Assembly: GCA_963729815.1 (NCBI GenBank)
Contig: CAVSPU010000002.1
Location: 868,001 to 932,000, forward strand
Length of the DNA stretch: 64,000 nucleotides
Reading direction: 5' to 3'
From: DAHUXN01 sp963729815
GTDB lineage: Bacteria; Acidobacteriota; Terriglobia; Acidiferrales; UBA7541
The notes below the pieces were generated by a model. That model was given only the letters and a program-made list of their open reading frames with translations. It was not told the origin of the DNA and made no database searches. Made by a program: the position numbers and the translations under genes. This document shows positions 17,844 through 27,478 of the stretch, in pieces (position 1 is the stretch's first letter; each line of letters opens with the position of its first letter).

Positions 17844-19598
17844 GTGGGCAGCCGCGCCGCGCAAATCGCCAACTGGCTTCTTGGACCGGAGTCGGGCAAG
17901 ACTCCCGGCCATCTGGGGCCGCGCTGGATTTTCCTTCGCGCGCTCGGATTGATCTTCTTTTCCGCGTTTTATTCCCTCGCATACCAAGTCAAAGGACTGA
18001 TCGGTCCCAATGGGATTCTTCCAGCCGATGGGTACCTGAGCGCTGTCGGCCACTCCATACATGGGCTTATGAAGTTTTGGTTTGTGCCATCGGTCTTTTG
18101 GTCGAGCTCGAGCGACCGCGCCCTGATGATTGTCTGCTGGATCGGAATGGCGGCGGCGATTTGCCTTGTGTTGAACATTTGGCCGCGTCTGACAGTTGCG
18201 ATTTGCTTTGTTTGCTACCTTTCATTCATTAGCACGCTGCAGGATTTCTCGAGCTACCAATCCGACGGCATGTTGCTCGAGGCCGGATTCATTTGCCTGT
18301 TTTTCACGCCGTCGGGATGGCGCCCGCGATGGGGCGAATTGTCGGCGCCGTCCCGCGCGTGTTTGGGGCTGCTACTGTGGGAGTGGTTCCGCATATATTT
18401 CGAGTCGGGCATAGGAAAAATGCTGGGCGGCGATCCGGAATGGCGTCATCTGACGGCGATGTACGACTATTACCAGAATGGTCCGCTGCCGACGTGGATC
18501 GGTTGGTATGTGCAACAGGCCCCGCATTGGTTTCACTGGCTTACAGCACTGGCGACGCTCGTAATGGAGATGGGCATCGTACTGATGGTTTTTCTGCCGC
18601 GACGCTTCCGATTGATTTGTTTTTTCATTGTGACGCCGTGGGAAATCGGCGTGATCCTCACGGCGAATTATGCATTCTTGAATTATCTTGTCCTCGCGCT
18701 GGGGTTCCTGCTGCTCGACGATCGATTTCTCCTGCGCATAATTCCTGCGAAGTGGTTCCCTCGCTGCCACGCGGCGGTTGCGATTCTCGTTGCGGGCAAG
18801 CAACGCAATTCGCGCTCGATTGCTGGAGCGATTCCCGCGTCGACTGCGCCTGAGACTGCATCGGGCGGCTCAGTGCTGCTGCGAAAGCCGGTCGCCGAAG
18901 AAATACGCGACCGGGTCGCAGGCTGGCGGTTGCGGAACCGGAAATTCTTCAAGCCTGTCGGGATGGCAGTCGCGGGAGTTTGCTTCGCGTGGGTGTTTTA
19001 CGTCGCAACGATGCAGCTCATTTGGATGCCGTGGCCGGATTTTCCTTGGCCGCAAGCGTCGGTGCAAGGGATCGTGCGGTGGCCCGTGCAAGCCCTTGAC
19101 CCGTTTCGCATAGCGAATCAATATGGGCTCTTTGAGGTGATGACCCGTGCCCGCTATGAGATAGAGTTTCAGGGCTCGGACGATGGCGGCAAAACGTGGA
19201 CCCAATATCCATTTCAATACAAGCCGCAGGATGTGACCAGGCCGCCAGGAATTTACGCGCCCTATCAGCCACGCTTCGATTGGAATTTGTGGTTTGCGTC
19301 GCTGGGCACATGGCGCCAGTATCAATTTGTCGTGTACACGGGAGAAGCGTTGCTCGACGGCAGTCCGGAAGTGATCTCTCTTTTTGCGGGGAGCCCTTTT
19401 CCCAATGGACCGCCGCAGGAAATTCGCTGCGTGATTTGGCAATATTGGTTTACGGATATGGAGACGAGGCGCCGAACAGGCGATTGGTGGACGCGAAAAT
19501 TGCTAGGCCTCTACGCCCCTACGCTCGTGCGCGAAGGGAACGGGCGCTTCGGAGTCGTGCAGTTACCCGAGCCGTTCGAGCGTTCAGATGAGCCTTAG
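17844..19598 (+). CDS. Lipase maturation factor family protein (LMF1-like)
   Basis: 584 residues with at least eight membrane helices (among them about 30-50, 85-105, 105-125, 160-180, 225-245, 250-270, 375-395). Matching points to the LMF family: FLRALGLIFFSAFYSLAYQ, GPNGILPADGYL, DFSSYQSDGMLLEAGF, LLLWEWFRIYFESGIGK, and the soluble C-terminal part with RYEIEFQGSDDGGKTW and the aromatic LWFASLG. In vertebrates LMF1 helps lipases fold in the ER; the bacterial role is unknown. It starts with GTG and has no ribosome site. A segment between 310 and 350 is poorly conserved linker. Confidence 0.85.
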   Translation: MGSRAAQIANWLLGPESGKTPGHLGPRWIFLRALGLIFFSAFYSLAYQVKGLIGPNGILPADGYLSAVGHSIHGLMKFWFVPSVFWSSSSDRALMIVCWIGMAAAICLVLNIWPRLTVAICFVCYLSFISTLQDFSSYQSDGMLLEAGFICLFFTPSGWRPRWGELSAPSRACLGLLLWEWFRIYFESGIGKMLGGDPEWRHLTAMYDYYQNGPLPTWIGWYVQQAPHWFHWLTALATLVMEMGIVLMVFLPRRFRLICFFIVTPWEIGVILTANYAFLNYLVLALGFLLLDDRFLLRIIPAKWFPRCHAAVAILVAGKQRNSRSIAGAIPASTAPETASGGSVLLRKPVAEEIRDRVAGWRLRNRKFFKPVGMAVAGVCFAWVFYVATMQLIWMPWPDFPWPQASVQGIVRWPVQALDPFRIANQYGLFEVMTRARYEIEFQGSDDGGKTWTQYPFQYKPQDVTRPPGIYAPYQPRFDWNLWFASLGTWRQYQFVVYTGEALLDGSPEVISLFAGSPFPNGPPQEIRCVIWQYWFTDMETRRRTGDWWTRKLLGLYAPTLVREGNGRFGVVQLPEPFERSDEP

Positions 19599-19686
19599 TA
19601 GTATTTGTCGCAGGATGCGCGAATCATAGACGGCATGTTCGACATCAAAGAGGGGATTCCAGAGAATTTAAACGAGGAAATCAGCC

Positions 19687-20064
19687 ATGGACTACCTGCT
19701 CAAAACCGAGCCTTCCGAATACTCCTTCACCGATCTGCTGCGTGATAAGAGCACGATCTGGGACGGCGTCTCAAATCCCGCGGCGGTAAAGAACCTCCGC
19801 GAGATGAAGCCAGGCGATGGCTTGGTGATTTATGAAACGGGCGACCGCAAGAGTTCGGTTGGGACGGCTACGGTGGTCTCTGTCGATGCCGCCGATCCGA
19901 AAAATCCTCGAGTGAAAATCAAAGCCCGCGAACCGCTGAAGCCAATCACGCTGTCGGAAATCAAGAGCAACAAGCTTTTCGCAGATTCGCCATTGGTCCG
20001 CCAGGGCCGGCTGAGCGTTGTGCCGCTGACCGTAACTCAATACAAGTTTCTAACTAACCGTTGA
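19687..20064 (+). CDS. EVE-domain (PUA-like) protein
   Basis: 125 residues, nearly the whole of an EVE domain: LLKTEPSEYSFTDLL, TIWDGVSNPAAVKNLREMK, GDGLVIYETGDRKSSVGTA and the C-terminal PLVRQGRLSVVPLT. EVE domains have a PUA-like pocket that reads modified bases in RNA or DNA; some occur beside restriction systems, but nothing of that kind adjoins here. A ribosome site GAGGAAAT precedes the ATG. The usual family length is 135-160, so this is a compact member with a full core. Confidence 0.88.
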   Translation: MDYLLKTEPSEYSFTDLLRDKSTIWDGVSNPAAVKNLREMKPGDGLVIYETGDRKSSVGTATVVSVDAADPKNPRVKIKAREPLKPITLSEIKSNKLFADSPLVRQGRLSVVPLTVTQYKFLTNR

Positions 20065-20190
20065 TCAAGGCGCTGCAGGAATACATATAACTGTTCATCC
20101 TCCCTGGATGCCGATGTGGCAAACAGTTTCTTTTCTTTGTCCGCTCGCGGGCGTATTATGCACGCGCAAATTCTAAATCAGGGGTGATTT

Positions 20191-22341
20191 ATGAGGCGTC
20201 GGCAGTACTTTAGCAGGCTACGAATTGCGTTCCTCGCGGCGTTGGCACTCTTGCTTATGGCGGGGAGCGCGGTTTACGCCGCCCCGGGCGGCTTCACGCT
20301 TGAGCAGGTCCTGAGTTTTGCGTTTCCCGATGGGCTTACCGCGTCCAGCGGAACTGATCGCGTTGCATGGACGTTCGATATCAAGGGCGTGCGAAACGTA
20401 TGGATTGCGGATGCTCCGGACTTCGCCGCACGCCAGGTGACGCATTATTCCGAGGACGATGGCCAAGCCATCGCGAGTGTTCGCCTCACGCTGGACGGGA
20501 AGACGGTCGTCTACGCGCGCGGAAGTGAAACCAATGGCGAAGGGGAAGTAGCCGATCCAACCAGTGACGTGCAAAGACCGGAGCAGCAAGTGTGGGCCGT
20601 TGACGTCGCGAGCGGACAGCCGCGCCTGCTGGGCACGATGGAGTGCGGAGAAGAAGGCTGCGAGGATATCGAGATTTCGCCCGATGGGCAATTCGCTGTG
20701 TGGGCCGCGCGCGATGCACTGTGGATTGCGCCCGTCTCCGGAGCGGCAATGGCGCACCAACTGTGTTACGTGCGTGGAGATAATTCCAGTCCGCAATGGT
20801 CTCCTGATGGCCGCGAAATCGCGTTCACAAGCAATCGCGAAGATCACAGTTTCATCGCCATCTACGATTTTGGAAAGAACGCAATCCACTATCTGCATCC
20901 GAGCGTGGACCGCGACGGCATGCCGCGATGGTCTCCGAATGGCAAGAGCATTGCCTATGTAAAAACGAACGGCGCTGAGCGCGGATTGCCGATAATTCCC
21001 TTGCGGCCGCAGCCATGGTCGATTTGGGTGGGCGATCCGGTCACGGGAGAAGCGCATCAGGTGTGGCGCAGCGCCGACACCATGGACGATTCGATACCGC
21101 GTCTTACAGAAGCAGACTCATTTCATTACACCGCGGGCAATCGAATCGTGTTTGCATCGGAAAAAGACGGCCGAAACCATCTCTATTCCGTCTCCACCGA
21201 CGGCGGAGATGCAACCCTGCTGACGCCGGGCGATTTCGATGTGAAGGACGTCACGCTGAGCTTCGATGGCAAGACGCTTTATTATGCGTCAAACCAGAAC
21301 GACGTGGACAGGCGGCACATCTGGCGCGTGAGCGTTGAAGGCGGCACGCCGGAAGTGATGACGAAGGGCGACGCCATCGAATGGGCGCCGGTGGAAACAG
21401 CCGATGGAAAGTACGTGCTCTGTCTCGGCTCGAGCGCGACCTCGCCCGCGATGCCTTATCGAATTACTGCGGGCGGCCGCGCGATGATTGCACGGGAGGA
21501 ATTGCCGAGTGATTTTCCTTCCAGCCAATTGGTAACGCCGAAGCAAGTCATCTTCAAGAGCGACGATGGACTGGAGATTCACGGCCAGCTCTTCGTGCCG
21601 CGCGGGCGAATTGAGCGATCTCCCGCCCTCGTTTATATGCACGGCGGGTCCATGCGGCAGATGATGCTCGGCTTCCATCCCATGGACTACTACCACTATG
21701 CGTATGCCGAGAATCAGTATTTGGTGAGCCAGGGATTCGTGGTGCTCTCCGTGAATTATCGGACCGGCATCATGTACGGGCGCGCGTTCCGCGAACCGGC
21801 GGACGGTGGCTGGCGCGGCGCTTCCGAGTACAAAGACATCGTCGCAGCAGGAAAGTACCTCCAGGGGTTGTCTTACGTCGATCCGAACAAGATCGGGCTT
21901 TGGGGCGGTTCGTATGGCGGTTTTCTGACTGCGATGGGCCTGGCGCGAAACTCCGATATTTTCAAAGCCGGTGTGGACATGCACGGCGTGCACGATTGGT
22001 CCGCGTTTCTTTCGCGATGGGAGCGGCAGAGTCAAGGCGCGCCAGACATGGGCGACGCCGTGAAGCTGGCGTTTCAATCGTCACCGGATTCGTCTGTGGC
22101 GACGTGGAAATCACCCGTGCTTCTGATTCAAGGAGATGACGATCGCAACGTGCCGTTTGATCAAATGGTGGACCTGGTGCAACGTCTGCGAGCAAATCAC
22201 GTACCGTTCGAGCAGATTGTGTTTCCCGATGAAATCCACGGCTTCCTGATGTGGAAAACGTGGATCAAAGCGTACACTGCAACAGAGAGCTTCTTCGAGC
22301 GCGTGTTGGTGAAAGGCGAAACGATTCCGCCAAGTCAGTAG
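20191..22341 (+). CDS. Secreted S9-family prolyl oligopeptidase-like peptidase
   Basis: 716 residues. A signal peptide ends near residue 30 (MAGSAVYAA). Residues 40-470 form a TolB/WD40-like propeller with repeated SPDGREIAFTSN and SPNGKSIAYVK blades. The alpha/beta hydrolase domain (about 480-716) has the nucleophile elbow GGSYGG (Ser574), Asp651 in GDDDRNVP and His683 in EIHGF, the complete triad. Close relatives include acylaminoacyl and dipeptidyl peptidases that digest peptides in the periplasm. ATG at 20191 is preceded by AGGGGT. Convergent with the S41 peptidase downstream. Confidence 0.9.
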   Translation: MRRRQYFSRLRIAFLAALALLLMAGSAVYAAPGGFTLEQVLSFAFPDGLTASSGTDRVAWTFDIKGVRNVWIADAPDFAARQVTHYSEDDGQAIASVRLTLDGKTVVYARGSETNGEGEVADPTSDVQRPEQQVWAVDVASGQPRLLGTMECGEEGCEDIEISPDGQFAVWAARDALWIAPVSGAAMAHQLCYVRGDNSSPQWSPDGREIAFTSNREDHSFIAIYDFGKNAIHYLHPSVDRDGMPRWSPNGKSIAYVKTNGAERGLPIIPLRPQPWSIWVGDPVTGEAHQVWRSADTMDDSIPRLTEADSFHYTAGNRIVFASEKDGRNHLYSVSTDGGDATLLTPGDFDVKDVTLSFDGKTLYYASNQNDVDRRHIWRVSVEGGTPEVMTKGDAIEWAPVETADGKYVLCLGSSATSPAMPYRITAGGRAMIAREELPSDFPSSQLVTPKQVIFKSDDGLEIHGQLFVPRGRIERSPALVYMHGGSMRQMMLGFHPMDYYHYAYAENQYLVSQGFVVLSVNYRTGIMYGRAFREPADGGWRGASEYKDIVAAGKYLQGLSYVDPNKIGLWGGSYGGFLTAMGLARNSDIFKAGVDMHGVHDWSAFLSRWERQSQGAPDMGDAVKLAFQSSPDSSVATWKSPVLLIQGDDDRNVPFDQMVDLVQRLRANHVPFEQIVFPDEIHGFLMWKTWIKAYTATESFFERVLVKGETIPPSQ

Positions 22342-22394
22342 AAGACACTAAGTATAGTATTTGCGTGGAAACCGCGTAGCAGGGCCGGTCAAGC

Positions 22395-24014
22395 TTATTG
22401 AGGCTGGCCCAGCTCGGAAGCCTGACGCTCCGCAACGACCTTTTTCGCGTTGTCGTAGAGGGCTTTCGCCTGCGGCAGGAGTTCAATGGCCTTTTCGACC
22501 TGCGGGTCGTTGTCGACCGAAACTTTAAAGCCTGCCGGCAAGCCAAGCGCGTAAGTGAATAGTTCGCGCTTGACATGCACTCGGATCCAATCGTCGTTGT
22601 CTTTGACCTCGTCCGGTGTATATCGGATGCGTTGCTGGTCGAGATAGCTGAAGAACTGTTTCATGACCGCGTCATCGACGTTGAAGTCTTTGGTGATCGT
22701 CGGGTGCGTGCCCATGTAGTAGCGCGTAAAATCGCCAACGCCCTCGTCAGTCGGAAACAAAACGCCGCGAGCAAGCAGAAGCGTTTGGAATGGATTGTAT
22801 TTTGTCGCGGGGTCGGAAACGTCCGGAGTGATCCCGCCGCCACCGTAGACTTTGCGGCCGCTGTCGGTCAGTTTGACTTCCGGTTCCTTATTGGGTTGGC
22901 GGTTGTATTCGTAATCATAGAGCGTCACATTTTTGTAATCGCGCTGGATCAGGCGGCCGGTCGGAGTGTAGTAGCGAGCCGTGGTCAGGAGCAATGCCGT
23001 ACCGTCGTTCAACGGAATCTGCGTTTGAACCAACCCTTTTCCAAAGCTGCGTTCGCCGGCAATGAGCGCGCGGTCGTGATCCTGCAGCGACCCAGCGACG
23101 ATTTCGGAGGCCGAGGCGCTGCCGCCATTAATCAGCACAACAACGGGAATCTCTCGACCGTCGTTGCCACGCACGGCATAATAGCGGCGCTCGGGAGAAG
23201 CGCGGCCCTTTTGCGAAACGACAAGTTGATCCTTGGATAGGAACATGTCCGACATGCCGATAGCTTGCATGAGCAAGCCGCCCGGATTGTCGCGAAGATC
23301 CAGGATGAAGCCGTCCAACTGCGAATAGTCGAGCTTCTTCATTGCAGCGGCTAAGTCGGCGTCCGTTGTTTCCGGACTGAACGAAGTGACATGCGCATAA
23401 CCGATGCCGGGCTTCAATAAAGTTGAAAACTCGACTGCCGGCTGCGGAATTTCATCGCGCATCACGTTGACGACAATCGGCTTTGACGAGCCCTCACGAC
23501 CCAGTGCAATCGTCACGACAGTGCCCTTAGGCCCCTTCAGCAGATCGGCAACCTGGGTGGTATTGAGCCCCGCACAGTCCTTGCCATCCACTTGGTCAAT
23601 AATGTCGCCGGGCTTGATTCCCGCTCTGTCCGCAGGCGAACCCACGAAAGGAGAAAGAACCTCCGTTTGATTCATTGCATTTGGGAAGACTCGCATACCA
23701 ACGCCGTAATAGTTGCCGCGCTGGACTTCCATCTGGAGTGCCCAGGCCTTCGGATCAAAAAAGTAGGAGTGGGGATCGAGGACATGCAGCATACCAGGAA
23801 TGGCGCCGTCGAAAACGAGGGTATCGGTATCAATGGGTTCAGCGTAGTTCTGCTGAACAATCGAAATTACGCGCGCGAACGATTGGACGGAATCCTGAAG
23901 ATCGCTTGCCCCTGCGGCCGTGGCTTTGAGGGATGGGCCGTATAGTCCACCCAGAACCGCGGCAATGATCAGGATAGTGGCTAGCAGGAAGGCGCCGCGT
24001 TTGGAAGATTGCAT
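22395..24014 (-). CDS. ctpA: S41-family C-terminal processing peptidase
   Basis: 539 residues with an N-terminal signal anchor (about 7-28), a PDZ domain (about 98-185; GSPADRAGIKPGDII) and the S41 core. The catalytic set is Ser301 in GGSASASE, Lys326 in SFGKG and Gln330, the same spacing as in CtpB. Such proteases trim or degrade periplasmic proteins tail first. The C-terminal 120 residues form an additional region ending in a Lys/Ala-rich helix. It is divergent from tatB, sharing a 121-base promoter region. Confidence 0.92.
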   Translation of the reverse strand: MQSSKRGAFLLATILIIAAVLGGLYGPSLKATAAGASDLQDSVQSFARVISIVQQNYAEPIDTDTLVFDGAIPGMLHVLDPHSYFFDPKAWALQMEVQRGNYYGVGMRVFPNAMNQTEVLSPFVGSPADRAGIKPGDIIDQVDGKDCAGLNTTQVADLLKGPKGTVVTIALGREGSSKPIVVNVMRDEIPQPAVEFSTLLKPGIGYAHVTSFSPETTDADLAAAMKKLDYSQLDGFILDLRDNPGGLLMQAIGMSDMFLSKDQLVVSQKGRASPERRYYAVRGNDGREIPVVVLINGGSASASEIVAGSLQDHDRALIAGERSFGKGLVQTQIPLNDGTALLLTTARYYTPTGRLIQRDYKNVTLYDYEYNRQPNKEPEVKLTDSGRKVYGGGGITPDVSDPATKYNPFQTLLLARGVLFPTDEGVGDFTRYYMGTHPTITKDFNVDDAVMKQFFSYLDQQRIRYTPDEVKDNDDWIRVHVKRELFTYALGLPAGFKVSVDNDPQVEKAIELLPQAKALYDNAKKVVAERQASELGQPQ

Positions 24015-24052
24015 TCGAACCTCGTTTCGCGCCTACACTCAGCGTCGATGAA

Positions 24053-24061
24053 AGTATAGCA
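24053..24061 (-). promoter_or_regulatory. Extended -10 box of the S41 peptidase gene
   Basis: On the minus strand TGCTATACT lies 38 bases before the ATG at 24014, in line with a leader of about 30 bases. The -35 is weak. It is back-to-back with the tat promoter. Confidence 0.45.
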
Positions 24062-24077
24062 TAGATTTCCGGGCAGT

Positions 24078-24106
24078 TTGACACGCCCGGTGGCGTCTTC
24101 TATGAT
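24078..24106 (+). promoter_or_regulatory. Sigma-70 promoter of the tat-aroB-menG operon
   Basis: TTGACA (24078-24083), exactly 17 bases, then TATGAT (24101-24106): near consensus. Transcription would start near 24113, about 23 bases before the tatB ATG. Confidence 0.78.
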
Positions 24107-24135
24107 GCAAAAGAAGACCTTTGCGCGCGCAAAAA

Positions 24136-24561
24136 ATGCTGAGCATGTCCCATCTCGTGATCATTTTTCTCGTGGCATTGATTGTCTTTGGCCCTGAGAA
24201 GCTACCTGAGCTGGCGCGAAACTTCGGAAAGGTCATGGCCGAATTCAGACGGGCAACGGGAGATCTGCGCGCGGGCTTCGAAGAGCACATGCGTGAGCTC
24301 GAGCGCGAAACCCGTCTTTCGGAAGCCAAGAGGCAACAAACGGTCACAACCAATGCGTCGTCGGCCCCTCAAAATCCAGCCCTTCCGCCGGGAGCCGAAA
24401 CGCTGACGCAGCCCGCGCCGTCCGTGCAGGAGTCAGCGGAGGCAGCGGAAAATAAGATTCTGCCGCCCGCGCCGAGTTCGGCCATGACGGACCCTTCGAG
24501 CCCGGCGGAGTCGTCTGCCCCCGAAGCAGTTCCACAGAAGGCGACCGATGGCAACGCCTAG
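24136..24561 (+). CDS. tatB: TatA/TatB-family twin-arginine translocase subunit
   Basis: 141 residues: a short N-terminal membrane helix (MSHLVIIFLVALIVF), the hinge GPEKLPELAR characteristic of TatB/TatA, an amphipathic helix with FRRATGDLRAGFEEHMREL, then a Pro/Ala/Ser-rich tail. With TatC it forms the receptor for folded proteins with SRRxFLK signals, such as the DUF1501 protein at 57.8 kb. ATG at 24136 is preferred over an in-frame TTG at 24121 because the leader fits the promoter. Only one TatA/B gene is present here, so it may serve both functions or a tatA lies elsewhere. It overlaps tatC by 14 bases. Confidence 0.88.
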   Translation: MLSMSHLVIIFLVALIVFGPEKLPELARNFGKVMAEFRRATGDLRAGFEEHMRELERETRLSEAKRQQTVTTNASSAPQNPALPPGAETLTQPAPSVQESAEAAENKILPPAPSSAMTDPSSPAESSAPEAVPQKATDGNA

Positions 24562-25366
24562 CCAGTCCGATGCCGCGCGGCTTAACTTGCCCGGTGAAGA
24601 AACCGGCGACAGGATGTCGTTATTCGAACATCTGGCGGATCTCCGGAAGCGGCTGCTTTACTCAGCGATAGCCATTGCAATCGGTTTTGTCGTGGGCTTT
24701 TCAATCTCCAAGTGGATGATCAAGGTTGTGTCCGAGCCCATGGTGGAGGCCTTGCGCAATGCGCATTACTCCGACAAATTGATTTATACGGCTCCCGCAG
24801 GTCCTATCAATCTTCTGATCTCGCTGGGCTTTTACTTGGGGCTCGTCATCGCTCTGCCAGTGGTGCTGTACCAGATCTGGTTATTCGTCGCTCCGGGCTT
24901 ATACAAGCACGAACGCAAAGCAGTGCTCTCCTTCATTGTGTCGTCTGTTCTTCTGTTTCTGTGCGGGGTGGCCTTTGCTTACTTTATTCTCCTGCCTTTC
25001 GTGCTGAAGTTTCTCCTCAACTTTCAGGGGACTTTGCCGCTCCAACCCATGATCAGCATCAATGAATACTTCGACTTGATTCTGATTGTCATGGTGGGCG
25101 TGGGCGCGATATTCGAGTTGCCGGTGCTGATTTTCGTTCTTTCCGTGTTCGGGATCGTGACGCCGCAGTGGCTGTGGAAGAATTTGCGTTATGCGATTCT
25201 CGTTATCACGATAGTGGCGGCGATCGTCACGCCGACGCCCGACGCGACGACGATGCTCGTCTTCATGGCTCCGATGATCGCGCTGTACTTCATCGGGATC
25301 GGTGTTTCCTATATGGTGTTCCGCAAGAAGCGCCAGCGAGAAATGGCGCGCGAGGGAGCGCACTAA
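24548..25366 (+). CDS. tatC: TatC, twin-arginine translocase core subunit
   Basis: 272 residues with six membrane helices. Family motifs: MSLFEHLADLRKRLL at the start (the signal-recognition site), YQIWLFVAPGLYKHERK after the second helix, FAYFILLPF, and TPTPDATTM before the last helices. TatC binds the twin-arginine signal peptide and recruits TatA. An N-terminal extension of 22 residues precedes the conserved region. It is followed by a lipoprotein gene whose ATG begins 1 base after the tatC stop. Confidence 0.95.
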   Translation: MATPSQSDAARLNLPGEETGDRMSLFEHLADLRKRLLYSAIAIAIGFVVGFSISKWMIKVVSEPMVEALRNAHYSDKLIYTAPAGPINLLISLGFYLGLVIALPVVLYQIWLFVAPGLYKHERKAVLSFIVSSVLLFLCGVAFAYFILLPFVLKFLLNFQGTLPLQPMISINEYFDLILIVMVGVGAIFELPVLIFVLSVFGIVTPQWLWKNLRYAILVITIVAAIVTPTPDATTMLVFMAPMIALYFIGIGVSYMVFRKKRQREMAREGAH

Positions 25367-25367
25367 C

Positions 25368-26366
25368 ATGATGGAAGGATTGCGCGCGTGGATGGTCATT
25401 GGCGTGATGGCATGCGCTGCGGGATGCGGCGCCAATGGGAGCAAGTCAAGTGGTGCGGCGAGCAGCGTCTCGGCGGCTGCCCCGGCCGCGGCGCCAGTCG
25501 TGATTGACGCACAGGATCAGGCCCCGCCCGCGCGGCAGACGGGTGGATTCGACGGGCAGAAAGCCTACGACGATACGGCGAAACTCGTCAGTTTCGGGCC
25601 GCGTCCGTCGGGCTCGGACGCGATTCGCCGGACGCAGGACTACATCGAATCACAGTTGAAATCAGACGGATGCGAAGTGAGTGATGACGCCTTTCACGCG
25701 CAGACGCCGATTGGCACGCTGGCGATGAAAAACATAGTCGCCAAGGTGCCAGGCAGCGGAAAAGACGTCATCCTTCTCCTCACGCATTACGACACGAAAC
25801 GCGTGCCTGACTTTGTTGGCGCCGAGGATGGCGGATCGTCTACGGGTCTAATGCTCGAGATGGCGCGTCTCCTGTGCGGCAAAAAACAGCGGGTTGCGAT
25901 TTGGATGGCTTTCCTCGATGGTGAGGAAGCAGTGAATCCCGACTGGGCTGACGATGACCATACATATGGCAGCCGCCAAATGGCGGCCAATCTTGAGCTC
26001 ACTGGAATGGTGAAGAATATCAAGGCTGTCGTTTTGGTCGATATGATTGGACAAAAAGGCTTGCACATTTCAAGGGAGAGTTCTTCGACACCTTGGTTGA
26101 CCGATCTCGTATGGTCCACTGCGGCAAAGCTTGGGTACCAGGATGTGTTTATATCGACTTCCGGAGCGGTTGAGGACGATCATGATCCGTTCTTGGCCAA
26201 GGGCATTCCAGCGGCAGATTTGATCGACCTCACGGATTACCAAAACGAAGGCTATTGGCACACACCTCAGGACACGATGGACAAAATCAGTCCGAAGAGC
26301 CTCGCGATAGTCGGGCACGTCATGATGGCGAGTGTGGACGCGCTCGAGACGAAATTCTCCAAGTGA
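25368..26366 (+). CDS. M28-family zinc peptidase / glutaminyl cyclase-like lipoprotein
   Basis: 332 residues. The N-terminus MMEGLRAWMVIGVMACAAGC has a lipobox ending in Cys20. After a linker, the M28 fold shows GPRPSGSDA, the zinc-site HYDTK, EDGGSSTG, FLDGEEA with YGSR soon after, DHDPF and the final zinc His in YWHTP. The YGSR pattern and overall length favour the glutaminyl-peptide cyclotransferase branch over aminopeptidases. The enzyme would act in the periplasm, anchored to a membrane. It ends GTGA, sharing four bases with aroB. Confidence 0.85.
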   Translation: MMEGLRAWMVIGVMACAAGCGANGSKSSGAASSVSAAAPAAAPVVIDAQDQAPPARQTGGFDGQKAYDDTAKLVSFGPRPSGSDAIRRTQDYIESQLKSDGCEVSDDAFHAQTPIGTLAMKNIVAKVPGSGKDVILLLTHYDTKRVPDFVGAEDGGSSTGLMLEMARLLCGKKQRVAIWMAFLDGEEAVNPDWADDDHTYGSRQMAANLELTGMVKNIKAVVLVDMIGQKGLHISRESSSTPWLTDLVWSTAAKLGYQDVFISTSGAVEDDHDPFLAKGIPAADLIDLTDYQNEGYWHTPQDTMDKISPKSLAIVGHVMMASVDALETKFSK

Positions 26367-27478
26367 AAACGATTCGCGTTCGCACCGCGGCGGCGAGCTA
26401 TCCGGTGATTTGTGGCCGTGGGACGCTCGGTCGTCTCGGCACGCTAATAGATGGTGTGTGCGGCAGGGGTAGCGTCTTTGTGCTGTCGTCCCCGCGCGTT
26501 TGGAAGCTATGGGGCCGCGAAGTGCTGCGAGGGTTGAAGTACGTAGCCAAATCGAGCGTGATCTTATTTGATGACAGAGAAATCGCGAAAAGAGTCTCGA
26601 CGGTCGAAAATATTTGCCGAAAGCTTGCACACGCACGTGCGGATCGGCACGCTTTGCTCATCGCAGTGGGTGGTGGCGTTGTGGGAGATGTCGCGGGCTT
26701 TGTGGCGGCGAGCTATTTGCGCGGCGTGCGAATCGCGCATGTGCCGACGACGCTTGTGGCGCAGGTCGATAGCGCAATCGGTGGGAAGACCGGGGTGGAT
26801 TTGCCCGAAGGCAAGAATCTGATTGGCGCGTTTCATCAGCCGGAGATGGTGATTGCGGATCCAGTCGTGTTGCGTACCCTGAGCGCGCGCCAGTTTCGCT
26901 CAGGGCTGTATGAGGTGGTCAAGTATGGCGTGATTGGGGACCCGGCTCTGTTCGGGTTCCTCGAACGCGAGGTGGAAGAAGTTGCGCGCAGGGACCGCCA
27001 TGCGCTTGAATACGTGATTGAGCGAAGTATGCGCCAAAAGGCGCGAGTGGTGAGACTCGATGAGCGGGAGAGTGGCCAGCGCCAGATTCTGAATTTTGGG
27101 CACACCATCGGCCACGCGCTGGAAGCGCTGACGGGATATGAGCGTTTCCTCCACGGTGAAGCAATTGGGTGGGGCATGCTCGGCGCGACGCTAATCGCCG
27201 TGGGCCTCGGCCGAATCGATGAACGTTCAGCCGGCGGGATTGCTTCGCTGATCGCGCGATGCGGTCCGTTGCCTGGGTTGCCGCGAATTTCATCATCGGC
27301 GCTGCAGAATGCGATCGCTGGAGACAAGAAGTCGCGCGGAGGGCGTGTGGGCTGGGTGATTCCTTGCCGAATTGGCGCGGCAAATATTGGCGTGGACGTG
27401 CCGGTCGTCCTTGTGGAAATGGCGTGGCGCGAACTGCCGCGCTTTTATGCGCAGGCGCGGAGAGAAGCTGCTTCGTGA
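26363..27478 (+). CDS. aroB: 3-dehydroquinate synthase
   Basis: 371 residues. Hallmarks are the NAD site GGGVVGDVAGFVAA, PTTLVAQVDSAIGGKTG, the LPEGKNLIGAFHQP loop, and the zinc ligands in EVVKYGVI, NFGHTIGHALEAL and HGEAI. It converts DAHP to 3-dehydroquinate, the second step of the shikimate pathway. GTG start at 26363 overlaps the preceding stop (GTGA); the frame is open further upstream, but the family alignment begins with KTIRVRT. It is coupled in the same way to menG, whose pathway also draws on chorismate. Confidence 0.94.
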   Translation: MKTIRVRTAAASYPVICGRGTLGRLGTLIDGVCGRGSVFVLSSPRVWKLWGREVLRGLKYVAKSSVILFDDREIAKRVSTVENICRKLAHARADRHALLIAVGGGVVGDVAGFVAASYLRGVRIAHVPTTLVAQVDSAIGGKTGVDLPEGKNLIGAFHQPEMVIADPVVLRTLSARQFRSGLYEVVKYGVIGDPALFGFLEREVEEVARRDRHALEYVIERSMRQKARVVRLDERESGQRQILNFGHTIGHALEALTGYERFLHGEAIGWGMLGATLIAVGLGRIDERSAGGIASLIARCGPLPGLPRISSSALQNAIAGDKKSRGGRVGWVIPCRIGAANIGVDVPVVLVEMAWRELPRFYAQARREAAS

